NCBI GenBank assembly: GCA_018136815.1
Contig: CM030932.1
Coordinates: forward strand, 9,300,001-9,364,000
Direction of reading: 5' to 3'
DNA length: 64,000 bases
Origin: Isochrysis galbana
Lineage: Eukaryota > Haptophyta > Isochrysidales > Isochrysidaceae
In this document: piece by piece, positions 8,240 to 20,280 of the stretch
Position numbering within the stretch: position 1 is the stretch's first letter
Layout: each line of letters begins with the position of its first letter
Notes under the pieces: model-generated
What the model saw: the letters and a program-made list of their open reading frames with translations, nothing else
Told to the model about the DNA's origin: nothing
The model's database searches: none
Translations under genes and position numbers: made by a program

Positions 8240-11200
8240 ATGGAGGCGGCCGCGAGGGCAGGGGCGGGAGCGCGATCGCACCGCGCGTGGTGCGAGGCGG
8301 CGCTGCTGGACGGGGCGGGGCGCGCGGGGCTCAAGCAAGCGCTACAGGACGCACTCGACCGCATCACGCGTGGCCAGAAGCCAGAAGCATTCTTTAAGCA
8401 GCTCTGCACTGATGGGAAGCACTCGCAGGTGAGCGCACCGCTGAGCAGAGGGAACATCGCCCAACTCACCCGTCTTAAGCTCGGCGCTAGCAGTGGGTAC
8501 TGCGTGCCCACGTACGTGCTGCAGCTCGCTCATCCACCTCTCTGCCCTTTCCGGCGGGGTGGGGAGGGTGGGGAGCCCAATCAAACACACTCACGTGTGC
8601 CGCTGGTGCCATCCACTCTCGCAGAGCGTATGTAACAAGACATGGAAACGTGGCTCCATCGCGTACCGGTGCCTTGTGTGCGAGATCGATCCCACAAGCG
8701 CCGTCTGTCCCGATTGTTTCCGAGCCGGCGCACACGCTGGACACAATTACCGCATCGTTCAGTCGGCTGGGTGCTGCGACTGCGGTGATGACACAGTGTG
8801 GCTGCGCACAGGCTTTTGCCCATCCCACGGTGTACCCCTCGGCCCCGATGGGCGGCCGATTTATGAGCCACGGCTGCCAGACGACATCAGTCAGATGCTT
8901 TGCGATACCTTAGCGGTTGTCTGCGAGCGTCTGTCCCGAGATTGTCTCATCGCCCTCAAGTTCGACACAAGCATCGCCAACATCGCCGTCGAGAGGGCTG
9001 CTGAAGAAGCTGTCATCACTGGCGCCGCGACCGCAAGTTTCGGGACAGTTGGCGGCTCCGACGCTGCGGGCGCGCCGACAGCTGGCGGCTCCGACGCTGC
9101 AGGTGCGCCGACGCCGACTGGCACAGCTGGTGGAGCCGGGCGGGTCAGCGCTGGTCGCGCAAGTGTATTGGCGGGGGCCATGGCGGGTCTGGCGGACGTT
9201 GACGCCAGTCGATCCCCCACAACTTCAGATACCGAGCGGACACTGCTGCTTGGTGCTCGTCATGGCGAGCTTTCAATGGTGCGCGAGGCTCTCAAGGATG
9301 GCGCGTCGCCTGATGCGGCCGACCCGAATCACTACTGCCACCCGACCGCTTTGCACTGGGCTAGCCAATATGGCTTTCTGAGCATCGCAAGGGCACTCCT
9401 TGATGCCAAGGCGAGTGTTCATTCGCTCAACGTCTACCGTCAGACACCGTTGCAGGTGGCAGTCTTCGAGGGGCATCTGCAGATTGTAAGGCTGCTGCTG
9501 GCTCATGGCGCTGACCCGTTTCACTCAGATTTGATCTTTGGGACCTCCATGCACATCGCTGAGTACGAGACTACTCGTAACCGCACCAAGACCAATGCAT
9601 TGTTGAAGGTTGCCGTCGAAGCACGCACGGGGGCGGCCAGCAGCTGTGTCGAGTGTGAGGGAGAGGGCGCAAGGCAGAGCGATGAAAATGCCGCCATCGT
9701 GGCTGCGCAGGCCAAGGCTGGACGTGAGTTGGCGCACACACCGAGCTCCTCACCGATGGATACATCGCGCATGACGTCAGCTTTGTATGGGCCATCTAGC
9801 GGCGCCGTAGCTCTTGAGATGGTGCGGAGCATTCTCAGCTGGCTGTGTTCCCTTTGTCGACACGGCGACTCCGTGCGTGAAGCGGCTGCCGGTGCAGCAT
9901 CTTCTCCTCCTCTGCTTCGCGTCGCGCTGCAGCTCCGTATTGCGTGCGATCGCCCGGTCGGCCTGCCTGGGGGTCCGAAGGGCCTGGCTGTCGCCCAACC
10001 GCTCGTGGAGTTTGATGAGCTGTGCCAAAGCCTGCTGCTGTTCTCCTCGTTTCGAGAAGAGCTTCTGGCCGAAACGCTAAGGCTCTATGGGCCGCTCATC
10101 GGTCTGTCCACTTGGCCGAGCGCATACTTGCCATCCTCTGACCTTACGAGCGACAAAAGTAACAGGATGCCTGTAGGTGAATCCGAGGGCGATACTGGAC
10201 GCAATGCTCCGAGGGCGGAGGGTGCGAGTGGACCATCCACGGCCGCCGCCACGTGCGCGCCTGCCTCCGCGTTCACCAGCTCATATGCCAGCTCCGCTGC
10301 GGCATTTGCTGCCGCCATCGCTCCTGCCGATGGTGTAGTAGCACCGACTGATAGCATGATGGTCGACCTCCAGGCACCGCTTGGGAAGTCCGTTTTCCTC
10401 GAGTCTTTCTCCACGCGGCTCTTCACAGGGCGGACACACACTTCCGCTGCGATCGTGGAGCGTGCCGTACCCACGCTACTGGCGGCGCTGCGCGGATTGC
10501 TCGAGATGACGCTGCAGCCTGCCGGAGTGGGTACGCTCCTCGCCAAACCCTCTCCGACCGCCAAGACGGATCTTCTCGCCATCCAGACGAATAGATTCAC
10601 TCCCCGCATGGTCGTGGACCGGGTCCTCCGTCATGGCCTCGGGTTCGCCTCACCTGTGGTCAGTGTGCTACACACCTTCGAGCAAGTTGACGTTTCTCCG
10701 GCGATGACATCCCTCGACAGCGTGGTCGAAGAGACCGTCATTTATGAGGATGATGCCCCGGAGCTCAAGAACAAAGCCTCCGAGTACAATGAGAGGTGCG
10801 CACTAAGCCGCTGCGGGACAAAGCTTGATCCTCCACCAACCCTCGGGGCATGCCCCACGCCAGTCTCCCGCCACTTTCTCACACGTGTGCCCAGCCCTGC
10901 CCTTGCCCACCCTGCCCTTGCCCGTTCAGGCTCGACACTCCAATCGAACAGCTCATCGGCCGGTCACCGACAGTCTTCCGAGTTCGTGACCGCTCGTCTG
11001 CTTCTCGAGCTTCCGCCAACACAGTTGGGGAGGAGTCGTCCATGCCGCGGCTCTTTCAGATTCGTGCAGTTTCGGAGCCCGTCCCTGCCGATGGTGAGCC
11101 GCCCAACGGCCAACCGCCGTATGGTGGCAGTTGCTACATGTGTCTCGGGCGCGAAGTCGTAGACGGGCGTCTTCTTCCTGCCGCCGGTGGGAGGCCGCCA

Positions 11201-14200
11201 CTCGGCTTTGTCTACACATCTGTTACCGAGGACGAGGAGATCGAGACGGACCATCCCCCCTCGAGAACGACTCCCGAATTGCTTGCTGCGGCGCAGGCAG
11301 GGCACCTTGGCCAGGTTTGTGGTCGGCACTACGTGCTTTCCTCACGTGGATATGCGCAGACTTTGACCGATCTCAGCCACCTCCTTTCTCACCCGGAGAA
11401 CGCGGTACAGCTCCTAGTCGGCAGCGGAGTAGCGTCCTTTGCTGGCTCTCGCTCAGGCTCATCGGGCCGCAAGCAAACTGAGGACATCAGCGAAGGCGCT
11501 GCGTCAGGCGATTGCGACGGCGTGCATGTCGAGGGACGCTATTTCTCCGAGGCGCTGCGCGTGCTCGGCTGGGTACAGCATATGGGTGCTCTTACTCGAG
11601 AGGAGCGAGATCCGGGCGCGGCGCCACGCGAGGACGACGACGACCTCTCATCGTTGGTGTGGGTGCATGCGTTTTGCCTTTCAGTTGAGCTGGCCGCGCT
11701 CACGCCCTCTCTGCTAGTGCCGCTGCTTTCGACGACTAGGCCCGAGGAGCCTCACACACGTCGCCGCATTGCCGCCGTGGCGTTGGAGCCGGAAGCGCCG
11801 GACACCCTCGGCGTATCTGTGCCCGTTGGCATCAATGGAGCCGCATCCATTGCGGGGATGGCTCTGGACGAGTTGAAGACGGACGATGTGATTCGGGATT
11901 GCGCTGGTGTTGCCTGGAACAAATTGATGGGATGGCTCGCCTCGGCAAGCACTGCCTCCGTCACGAACGCGGACTCGATGGGCATAGCCCGTAGATCACC
12001 CGGCCCCGCTTGCTATCCATCGAAGGCCATCGAGAAGGATGCTTGCCAACCAAGCGGCACGCCGCCTCGACCGCCTGCCCCAGACTCTCTACTCCCGCTC
12101 TGGCCGGAGGGCGGCGACTCGCTTGGCCCACCACTGATCTCTCACCAGCTACCTTTGCATCGCATGGTTGCCACCTTCTTGCATGCTGCCATCGCTCGAG
12201 GTGGCGACTTTCGAGCCCTCCTTCCTGGTCTCGACGCCGCAACCGCGGCCGCCACACTCGAGCACCCGCTTCGCCTTCAGCTTCTCCCTATGCAGCTCCG
12301 CATGCGCGGCTGGTCTGGCTCCGGCCGTAGCCCATGGGCGGCTGATCAATTCTATCGCGGCCGTCTGCACCGTGAGCACGGCTGGGCTCGGGACATGCTG
12401 CTTATCCAGGCATGCGCGATAGTTCTAGGCCCCGACCCGTTTGTCCGTCGTCTCTGTGTTCGTCTGCCAGGTGGGGCGGTGTCGGCGACAGATGACTCGT
12501 CTCGCACCGCGGTCGAGGAAGCGCTCTGGCTGATGATCCTATTGCTCAAGGACTGGGCCCTCACGGGTGAGGTGGCTCTCAGGCGGGATCTCGTACATCA
12601 GCTAGCTCTGGGCCCCATGCCTCATTCGGTCCTTTGTCGTAGACTGGAGCGGCGATGGGCAGAGCACCCGCGATTCGCACCGCTGCTTGAAGAGATCGGC
12701 CGGCGCGCGGCCTCCGCCGCTGGCGGTCGCTATTCATTGCGCACGTCGCTATGGCGCGAGATCGACTTGACGTATCCATTTTATACATCAGAAGAGAGGA
12801 AGCAGGTGGCGCATCGTCTGCACGGCCTTTGTCTCAATTCAGGTCCGGGTGGCGGGCATGTTGCTCAGGCGTCGGCCATTTCGCCCTCACTCGTCGCCGC
12901 CAGTGACCGGGGCGTGGTCACGCCTACACCAGTCCCGAAATTACGAGTATCAGCTGGGGCGCTGCGCTACATGCCTCAACTCGGCTCTCTTGTCCTATCG
13001 GAGCCACTCCTGCGCCTCATCGCATTGGCAATAAGCGCTGCAGCTGCCGGTGGATCATGTGCTGAGCCGCTTCAATCCCACTCGCTCCACTTGTTGCTGT
13101 ATGGCTTGCAGATTTGCGCCGAGAAAACTCACCCAGAGACCGGCTCGCTCTCCCAAGCATCCACGCCTGCAGAAGCCGCAGCCGCTTGCAGCAATTCGAT
13201 CTCTGATTCCGAAGCACGTGCTTTCCTCGCCTTGCTTTGCGATGGCTCTGCCTTTGCATCGGAGCTCGCGGGTGGCTTTGCGGGAGCAGCATGTGAAGGC
13301 TCGCCAGCTAAAAAACGAGGGGACATCCAAGAGTCCAACTCATCGCAGACGGCAGCAATGGGTAGTTCATGTGTAGGTCGTTCTCTGGTAGGCGCTCTTG
13401 TGCGCTTGACCCAGTCATCGAGCGTTGCGGGGCCATGCAAGGTAGCCGCTGAGCACGCCCTGAGCATTGCATGCAACATCTCGGCAGACTGCGAAGCTGC
13501 TCGTGCAGCTGCTATGGCTGAACGTCAGCAGCTTGACTCTCAGTCTGCAACACCCGGCCGCGCCACGGCCGATCGTGATGAGCGCCGCAAGGCCGCGCGC
13601 GCCGGCCGCGCGCGTATGATGCAACGGATGGTAGCTGCACAAGCCGCATTCGCCGGTGAGGGCGCTGATGGTAGCCCAAGAGAGAATCGTGCGCCGAGCG
13701 AGATGACGCCGTCTAGCCGAGCTCGCTCAGCTCGTCGCGAGGCCGAACGGCGGAGGCTGGCCGCGCTCCTCGGTGACGAGGACGCGTGTTGTGTGCTTTG
13801 CAAGGAACGTCTGACGGGTGAAGAAGACGCTGCTTCTACCCTCTCGTCGACGGGTGAGTGCCCAGTCCTCGCGTGCGGGCTCATTGCTCGAGTGTGCACG
13901 CAGAGGCTTCCTCTTCCTTCAGGGGTTCGTCCCAGACAAGTAGCCGTTGCAGAGATGCTAGCAAGGTCATCACGCGCAGGCGACGGGCCCGATAGCATCG
14001 ACGCGAGCACGCTTAGAGCTGCCATCTCAGCAGCCACAGCAGCTGATGGCACTGAATCGGCATCGAATCCCTCAAACGACCCGCTTCGCGGTGCATCAAA
14101 GAAGCGAATGCGCGACAATGCCGTCACCGAGCGTGGACCGATAGGCGGACGCAGCGATGGCTTTCGGCGCGCAGTGGCCAGGGCAGTGCAAGCGGATGCC

Positions 14201-17134
14201 ATCGCCGAACGGCTCACAGGGAACACGACGTCTGAAGCGTTCGCAGAAACTGATGCCTTGCGCCATCTAGGTAGCCGTGGTCCTGAGGACAGTGAGCACA
14301 GCCGGGCTGATGAAAGCGGCGGTACTAGACTGCGGCACAGGGTCTCGACCCAACGGATCGCGGAGGGCAGCGGCATACATGGGCAACGAGGCAGTCCGGC
14401 CGCCGCTGCGCGCCGGCAGATGCTAAGCTCCGCCGAGGCCCAAATGTTGCTCGAGGCGGGCATTCCGGAGGAGGAAATTCTGGCGGGCATGGGGGCGGGT
14501 GATGCTCCACATGCGGAAGAATACGAAGCGGATGAGATGGGCGTCGAAGATGACATTGAAGGTTCGGGTGAAGAGGACGAGGGCGAAAGCGGTTTTGAGG
14601 ATAGTGACAGTGCCGTGTCCGGCGAGGATGATGGCCCTTCATCCAGAGAGCTGCGTCATAGGCGGCGAATGCGCCAGGTGATGGAGGAGCAAATGGAACA
14701 CGTAGTCGAAATGATGATCGAGCGCGCCGCTGCTGCTACGGGGCTTTCAACGTCGCTGACAGCCGGTGTGGATGAGGCAGAGGCAGACGAGGACGTCGAC
14801 GAGGGCGCAGGAGATGATCCAGAGGGGGAAGATGCCGACGACGACGACGACGACGTTGCGATGGACGATGAGGATGTAATGTCTGACGATGAGGCGGCGC
14901 TGGGCTATCGCTCTGACCTGCTGCGCGAGTCGGAAGCACAACTATTGCAGTTGCTCCATGGAGAGATTGATGACGGTGGGCTAGCGACTGGAGGGGCACC
15001 GCCTGACTCGCATCTGACGATGCTGATGAATGAGACCGAGTCAGACTTTGGCTCCGACTCAGAAGAAGAGGACGAGCTCGCTGTCGATGACGACACCGAC
15101 GCCGATGTCGCGGGTGAGTCTGGCCTCTCGCCCGGCTCAGGGGCAGGCGGAGCCGCAGCGACAGGCCGTGCAGTGCGCGCCACCATCGGCTGGCCGCTTC
15201 CGCAGCTCTCGTCCGCCAAAGGGCTTGCTACACGATTGCGAGTCGGCACCATTGGTGGCGATGCGGGCGCGCTGCGACGCGAGGGCTCACTCCTCTCTCG
15301 TTCGAGCCCGGGCCCACTGGTATCCACTTGCGGCCACGCTACTCACGTCTCGTGTTGGCACGACTACATGACGGGTCTGTTGCGCCGCGTGATGCAATCA
15401 GAGGGCTTCGAGGGCGAAGGGCTTGTGAAGCCGCAGAGGGGCGAGTTTGTGTGCCCTGTGTGCCGTCGTGCGGCCAACGCACTAATGCCGCTTGCGCCAT
15501 GTGAGCCTGAGGACGCCGAGCTACCAGCCGAGCCAAGGGGTAAGGCCAAAGGGCGAGTGCGCAACGCCTCAGACGAGATCCGCATATGGGCGCGCCGCAT
15601 GCTCCGAAACCGCGACAAGGTTGGGAAGCCACCGCTAACGGACGAGGGCTCTGTTTCTAAGGAGCTGCTCTCGACGATTGAGCACTTTTCAATCACTTGC
15701 ACCACCATTCATGGTGCGTTACCGCGCCTTTCAACCCCTCCGGACGACGCGCGAGTCAGGCTCATGCCAACGGCCCTGCTAGCCCACAACACTGCCGTCG
15801 CCGAGCTCAGCTGCCGCATGGCAGCCCATGGGGCAGGACCGATGGGTGCCGAGGCTGCCGCAACCTCGCTCAAGCTGCGCACCCTTTGGCAGCTAGCGCG
15901 CGCCTCACAGCCGCAGGTCGCTTCTACGACTGCCGTTCTGCTTGGCTGTCTGTGTGAGGATGCTGAGCAGTTGACGGCCAGCTCTGCAAAGGCGAAGTCG
16001 GGTGTAGATCCTTTAGTAACCGATGTTGCTATTTCTGCACTGCTGTGTACTGACCCTTTCATCTTGTTCGTCGATCTCCTTGTCGTGAATGGCGTCTCCC
16101 ATTCGCACCTCGCCGCTGCCTGTGCGATTGCCGCTGCAATTGTACAGAGCATCACGGCCGCAGCTGCAGTGATGTTGGGTACTGAATCAGCAAGTGGGGA
16201 GGAGTGGGCACGCCATCTCGTCCTGCTTCGTCAGCAACTTGCGGAGCTTGGAAGCGCAACCAAAGGTGTCGGCGAAACTGACAATCGCGATCTCCTCGGT
16301 TCATACTGTGGTGAGCTTCTTTGGCGAATGCGTCATCTGGTGGAGGTGTTGCGCGAGCCTCAGGCAGGTGGCGCCACCGTCACCACATCGCCAAGAGATT
16401 CGGGTGAGGGCAATATGTCTATGAAAGGCGCGCCCGAGGGTGGCTCGTCTCGTGACGCTATAGCTTGTTGCCTGGAAACGTTGGGCTTGAGTCGAGGTGC
16501 TGAGCCATCAGCGCTCTTCTTGCCGCTAGCATTGGATATGCTAGATGCGGTCATTGCGGTCGCCCCTACTGTATGGAGCCATGGCTCGGCTGCATTCGTG
16601 GCCACCGGGTTCTCCGCGCCCACCATTACAAGCACACGCCAAGCACAGCCTGATCGCCGGCTCCTAGCTTCGCTAGTAGGCTGGCCGCCGCTGCCGCCGC
16701 CTGCTGTGGGCCTGATCTCACTGCCTTCGTCTTTTGAGGCAGCATTTCATGATGCATCTCACCGGCGATGCACCCTCTGCCATGCTGCTCCCGATTCTCG
16801 CGCTGTCTGTCTCGTCTGTCATGCGCCGTTGTGCGGCCTCGACACACCGCACGGTGCGCGCGCTATCCAGACCCACGCTGCCACATGTGGCGCCGGCGCC
16901 GGGCTCTTTTTGCTAACGTGTAACTCGGCCGTCGTTCTTGTACGCGAGCGGCGCCTGCATTTCGTCGGGTCGCCCTACCGCGACGAGCACGGCGAAGTTG
17001 ATATTGGCCTGGTCCGCGGCAAACCGCTCACACTTCACGCTGCGGAGTTTGCTACTCTGACAAAGCATTGGCTGAACCTCTCTTTTGACGAGACGGCGCG
17101 CTCTGACGAGGAGCAACTGCCCATGGGGCTGTGA
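8240..17134 (+). CDS. UBR-box E3 ubiquitin ligase with ankyrin repeats
   Basis: N-recognin E3 ligases bind N-degrons through the UBR box and ubiquitinate the target through a RING. Exons: 8240-8428, 8625-10795, 10930-17134 (GT-AG; joins read HSQ/SVCNK and YNE/R/LDTPIEQLIG), giving about 2,854 residues. Domains in order: UBR zinc box, residues 66-130 (YRCLVCEIDPTSAVCPDCF, then GCCDCGDDTVW); ankyrin repeats, about 268-390 (TALHWASQYGFLSIARALLD, TPLQVAVFEGHLQIVRLLL); a long helical region; first RING pair C1741-x2-C1744; an acidic Asp/Glu-rich stretch; the rest of the RING (CGHATHVSC from 2254, CPVC from 2295); and the C-terminal UBLC-type cap, about 2725-2850 (YRDEHGEVDIGLVRGKPLTL). The RING interruption and the ankyrin insertion are unusual for UBR1/PRT6 relatives. 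A 69-bp in-frame stretch, 13854-13922, looks like a possible extra intron. Met 8240 is the only start that links to the UBR box. Confidence 0.85.
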
Positions 17135-17640
17135 CGCCAACGAGTGATGTCAAGATGGGCTCAAATGCCATGGCGTTGGGCGTCACCGCTATGGGTGGAA
17201 TACGAACATGGCGGCTTCGCGCGTACGACTACTAGAATGCCCCATAATGTCGACATCGACAACTTAAAAGGAAGCATGGGCTCAAAGCGCCAAATAAGAG
17301 AGAGCGGGCGAAGGGAAGCATGGGGGCACACGAAACTTTATCTATGGCCTCATAAGTTCTCCTCGTGCGCGCCACATCAATCTTGGGTTTGCTTGCACAA
17401 TCTTCTTCAAAGAATGCTCATGCGTTTTTAAGTACAGCAGAGCGCTTCGCTCAAGAGTGAGCTGATGTATTGTGTATTGTTTGGTGGTGCGCGCGCGGTG
17501 GCGGGGTCGAGACATTCATCGTAGCATTTCCCGCATCCTGCGCGTCCCGCTCGTACTCGAACCGACCGGGCATCCCCTCCCGCTCGTACCAAATATTTCA
17601 GCATCGGGGGAATATTCCACGGTGGGGGGCTGAGCTTGAT
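17135..17640. other. intergenic, no gene seen
   Basis: The 3' flank of the UBR ligase. Short open frames occur but show no family resemblance. Confidence 0.5.
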
Positions 17641-17731
17641 TTTGACTGACGGGCCTCCCGGAGGGGATTTTGAGCCTGGGGGAGAGGGCACGAGGTGCCT
17701 CCCCCATATGAACTAAATACAAAGTTAGTTC
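17640..17731 (-). repeat. head of a hairpin-headed repeat
   Basis: On the minus strand GAACTAACT, loop TTTG/TTGT and ATTTAGTTC form an imperfect hairpin (17710-17731), followed by CAT, then ATGGGGGAGGCACC and a pyrimidine-rich body. The layout is the same as at 26638-26659 and 46512-46540. The 3' end of the element was not located. Confidence 0.5.
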
Positions 17732-17914
17732 TAGTTCACGTGCGACGGCAGCGACAACGCATCCGCCAGGCCGCCAGAAAACGGACTATGGACACTTGAT
17801 GGGTCAACTTCAACTTGAGTTATGTCCCATATTCTAGACGGAACGCGACCTGAAACCGAGTGGCTGCAAGAGGCGGCCAGCCCATTGCTCCAATCAACTC
17901 CTAGGGCCAGGTAA

Positions 17915-18110
17915 ATACTTTAACAAAATTTTCGCTGCAAGTTTGGGTGGCTACTCGAGCTCGTGCCAGAAATTTTGGGCCCTCTCTACAAGTGGGCTGC
18001 AAGTTTGGGGGCGCGGCGCCCTCTCTCTAATAGTATAACCCCTTATCTAAGACTAAAACCCCAAAATCCCCTCTCTACGCGGTATAATAACCGTATGGTC
18101 ACGTTCCCAG
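17915..18110 (+). repeat. dispersed repeat, copy 1
   Basis: Shares an ordered series of blocks with 60779-60995 (inverse): ACAAAATTTTC, GCAAGTTTGGGTGG, GGGCCCTCTCTACAAGTGGG, GCAAGTTTGGGGGCGC and CGTATGGTCACG. It encodes no protein. The sequences between blocks differ, so the copies are old. Confidence 0.6.
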
Positions 18111-18344
18111 GCCGACTGTTTCGGGAAAAAATGATGGTCATACGAAGGCGCGGGACTTCTATCTACCGTGCCCCCGTTCTGCCACCGTGATGAGGGACAG
18201 ATGCGCGCCATCGACATCATCTTCCGGCGAGCCTGTGCATGCCCCGCCTGCGTTGGCGTCTCACGAACGAGACCGCAGGATGAAGCAGCTGCCCCCAGTC
18301 GGGGTACGCGGCGTTCGACGAGTAGGGGTAGGCCATAATATGTA

Positions 18345-18450
18345 CATATCGTACTACATATTTGGGTACGATTCTGGCAAACTGATATGTCGACATATTT
18401 ACTAGAGTACATATTTGGGTGGCACGGGCCCGGGCGCCGGTACATATTTG
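18345..18450 (+). repeat. TACATATTTGGG repeat, copy 1
   Basis: Three TACATATTTGGG units surround an ATATGTCGACATAT palindrome and end in a long G run. The same order (ACATATCGTA, ACATATTTGGGCGGTACGAT, ATATGTCGACATATTT, then two more units) recurs at 39775-39890. Function unknown. Confidence 0.55.
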
Positions 18451-18929
18451 GGGGGGGGGGGGGGGGGGGGCTGGGGGGGCTATGGCTTATGACTATGACT
18501 ATCGCGCTATCGCGCCTATCTGGCCGGGGGCCTGGGACGGTGAGAGGGAGAGGGTCACAGTGAGGGGTGGGCCCGACGCGCGTGAGGGGTCCTGGCGCGA
18601 GGTCAGAGTCGCGTGGTTTCAATTGCTTCAACTTGCAAAGTAGCTTCACCACTCAACAACGTATTTTCTTAAGATCTCTGCAGACCTCTTTGCCTCATCG
18701 TCTCCACATAAGCACCTCAAAGATGTCGAGAGGACCGCCACTCACAACATCCGCTAGCTATTGTATCAAGCACGGGCATCGTCTTGCCCCCTTACGTGAA
18801 GATCCTACCATCCCCACTTGCCCTCGTGCGCAGATTCGCCGGTCCCTGCTCATCATTGAATCATTCAGACTAGAAGACACTCCCCACAGTATGTACGTAC
18901 TACTACGTAGCAAGAGGTGTTTAGAGGCA
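18451..18929. other. intergenic, G run and 3' flank of uL11m
   Basis: Begins with a run of about 20 G and a GA-rich stretch. No coding signal was found. Confidence 0.5.
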
Positions 18930-19662
18930 TCAACTGCTCTTCTCTTGCCGAGGATCATAGACGACAATGCCCATCGACTTGCATTGTGCGGCGATGCTCC
19001 TGCATATTCCTTCAAGGGTCATACTCCGAGAAATTTGCGGGTCCGTGTACTTCACCTATTCGAAAAAGAGGAGAGATTACATCAAGGGAGGGGTTTGCAC
19101 GATGCCACTGAAGTACCACAATAATCCGACAACCGACTTGCAAGTATGTTCCGGCTCGCACAGTCTCCCATACGCTGGCCCCAGTCTGCTGTGGGCTTGC
19201 CCTCACCTTCGCGATTTCATATATATCCTTCAGAGATAGCCGACCGGCGATTTGCGTGCCGGGTGTTGTTGCCCCCTTTTCCAGTCCCGCTGCCTTCTTG
19301 AGGAAATAAGAGGTGCGTGGCGTCTTGACATCAAACTCGAAAGTGCGATCGGCGAACGCGCGGACCTGGACCTGAAGGGGGCGAAAGAAGTTGAGCTGCG
19401 CCTCAAATTGCCTCAGACAAGCGCGCCCGGCTGAGATATGCCAGCGCGGCCAGGCCAAGCTCCTTTCGGCCAGCTGGCAGCTGGCAGCCGGTCGCACCTG
19501 CATGGGTGTGCCCACGATGTACTGAGCGGTCTGGTCGTTGAAGGCCTTACAAAAGTTCATGAGATTGAGCCCACGCTGCCCAAGCGCCGAGCCGACCGGC
19601 GGCTGCGGCGACGCCTTGCCCGCGCCCACCGTGAGGCGGAACGAGGCGGTCAGCTTGCTCAT
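18930..19662 (-). CDS. MRPL11: mitochondrial ribosomal protein uL11m
   Basis: uL11 forms the GTPase-associated stalk base of the large ribosomal subunit. Three exons on the minus strand: 19662-19498, 19371-19207 and 19055-18930, joined at GT-AG sites in phase 0, give 151 residues. Blocks in order: MSKLTASFRLTVGAGKASP, PPVGSALGQRGLNLMNFCKA, FADRTFEFDVKTP, SYFLKKAAGLEKGA, LSLKDIYEIAK, and in the last exon ICRSIAAQCKSMGIVV. The direct MSKL start, the missing presequence and the SYFLKKAAG wording resemble mitochondrial L11 more than the plastid form. A 7-bp tandem repeat (19732-19778) lies about 70 bases upstream of the start. Confidence 0.9.
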
Positions 19663-19731
19663 CGGCGGCGGCGGCGCGGCGGCGAGGGCTCTTCCCACCT
19701 GCACCACCACCGGTGGTCCTCTGAATGAGTG

Positions 19732-19778
19732 TTCAGAATTCAGAATTCAGTATTCAGAATTCAGTATTCAGTATTCAG
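19732..19778 (+). repeat. 7-bp tandem repeat TTCAG(A/T)A
   Basis: About seven units, alternating TTCAGAA and TTCAGTA, in the 5' flank of the uL11m gene. Confidence 0.85.
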
Positions 19779-20093
19779 CGTGGGTGTGGGGCACACGCGC
19801 GCGCCTCGTCGCGTTCACACTAGGAGTACTCTACTTCTAGGAGAGGCGAGGAGGATGCTGTGTGCGTAGCGCGTAGCGCGTACGTAGTACGTAGCCTCGT
19901 GTTCTCGTGTTCGGGTGGGTGAGATGCCTTTGAGGAGATCATGATGTCACTTCACATTGCCGCACATCACAATTCCTTACTAGCCAGCGTCGTTGTCGTT
20001 GGGATTGTAGGTGTTGTCGGTCACGTCGAGGCGGTCGTCGGTTTGGTCGATGGTCGATCGGTCGATCCCCTAACATGGTAGCTCGCCACCGGG

Positions 20094-20280
20094 GCCCGAG
20101 CTCGCGAGCTCTGATTTTTAGGACCCCCGCGAGCACGCAAAAAGTGGTGAGTTTTGGGGGCGCGGTAGCTCCGAGGTCGGAGTGGAGAGTGGAAGGACTC
20201 CCGCGGGCATCCCAACGCACGACCCCTTTTTTCATACTCGCGGGTCGCGGGGGTCCGTAAGCTCAAAGCTCGCGAGCCCG
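20094..20280. mobile_element. MITE-like inverted-repeat element
   Basis: The left 43 bases (GCTCGCGAGCT, then GGACCCCCGCGA) and the reverse complement of the right 43 bases (GCTCGCGAGCTTTGAG, then GGACCCCCGCGA) match with a few differences over about 187 bases. No clear target-site duplication was found, so a chance or folded repeat cannot be excluded. Confidence 0.4.
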
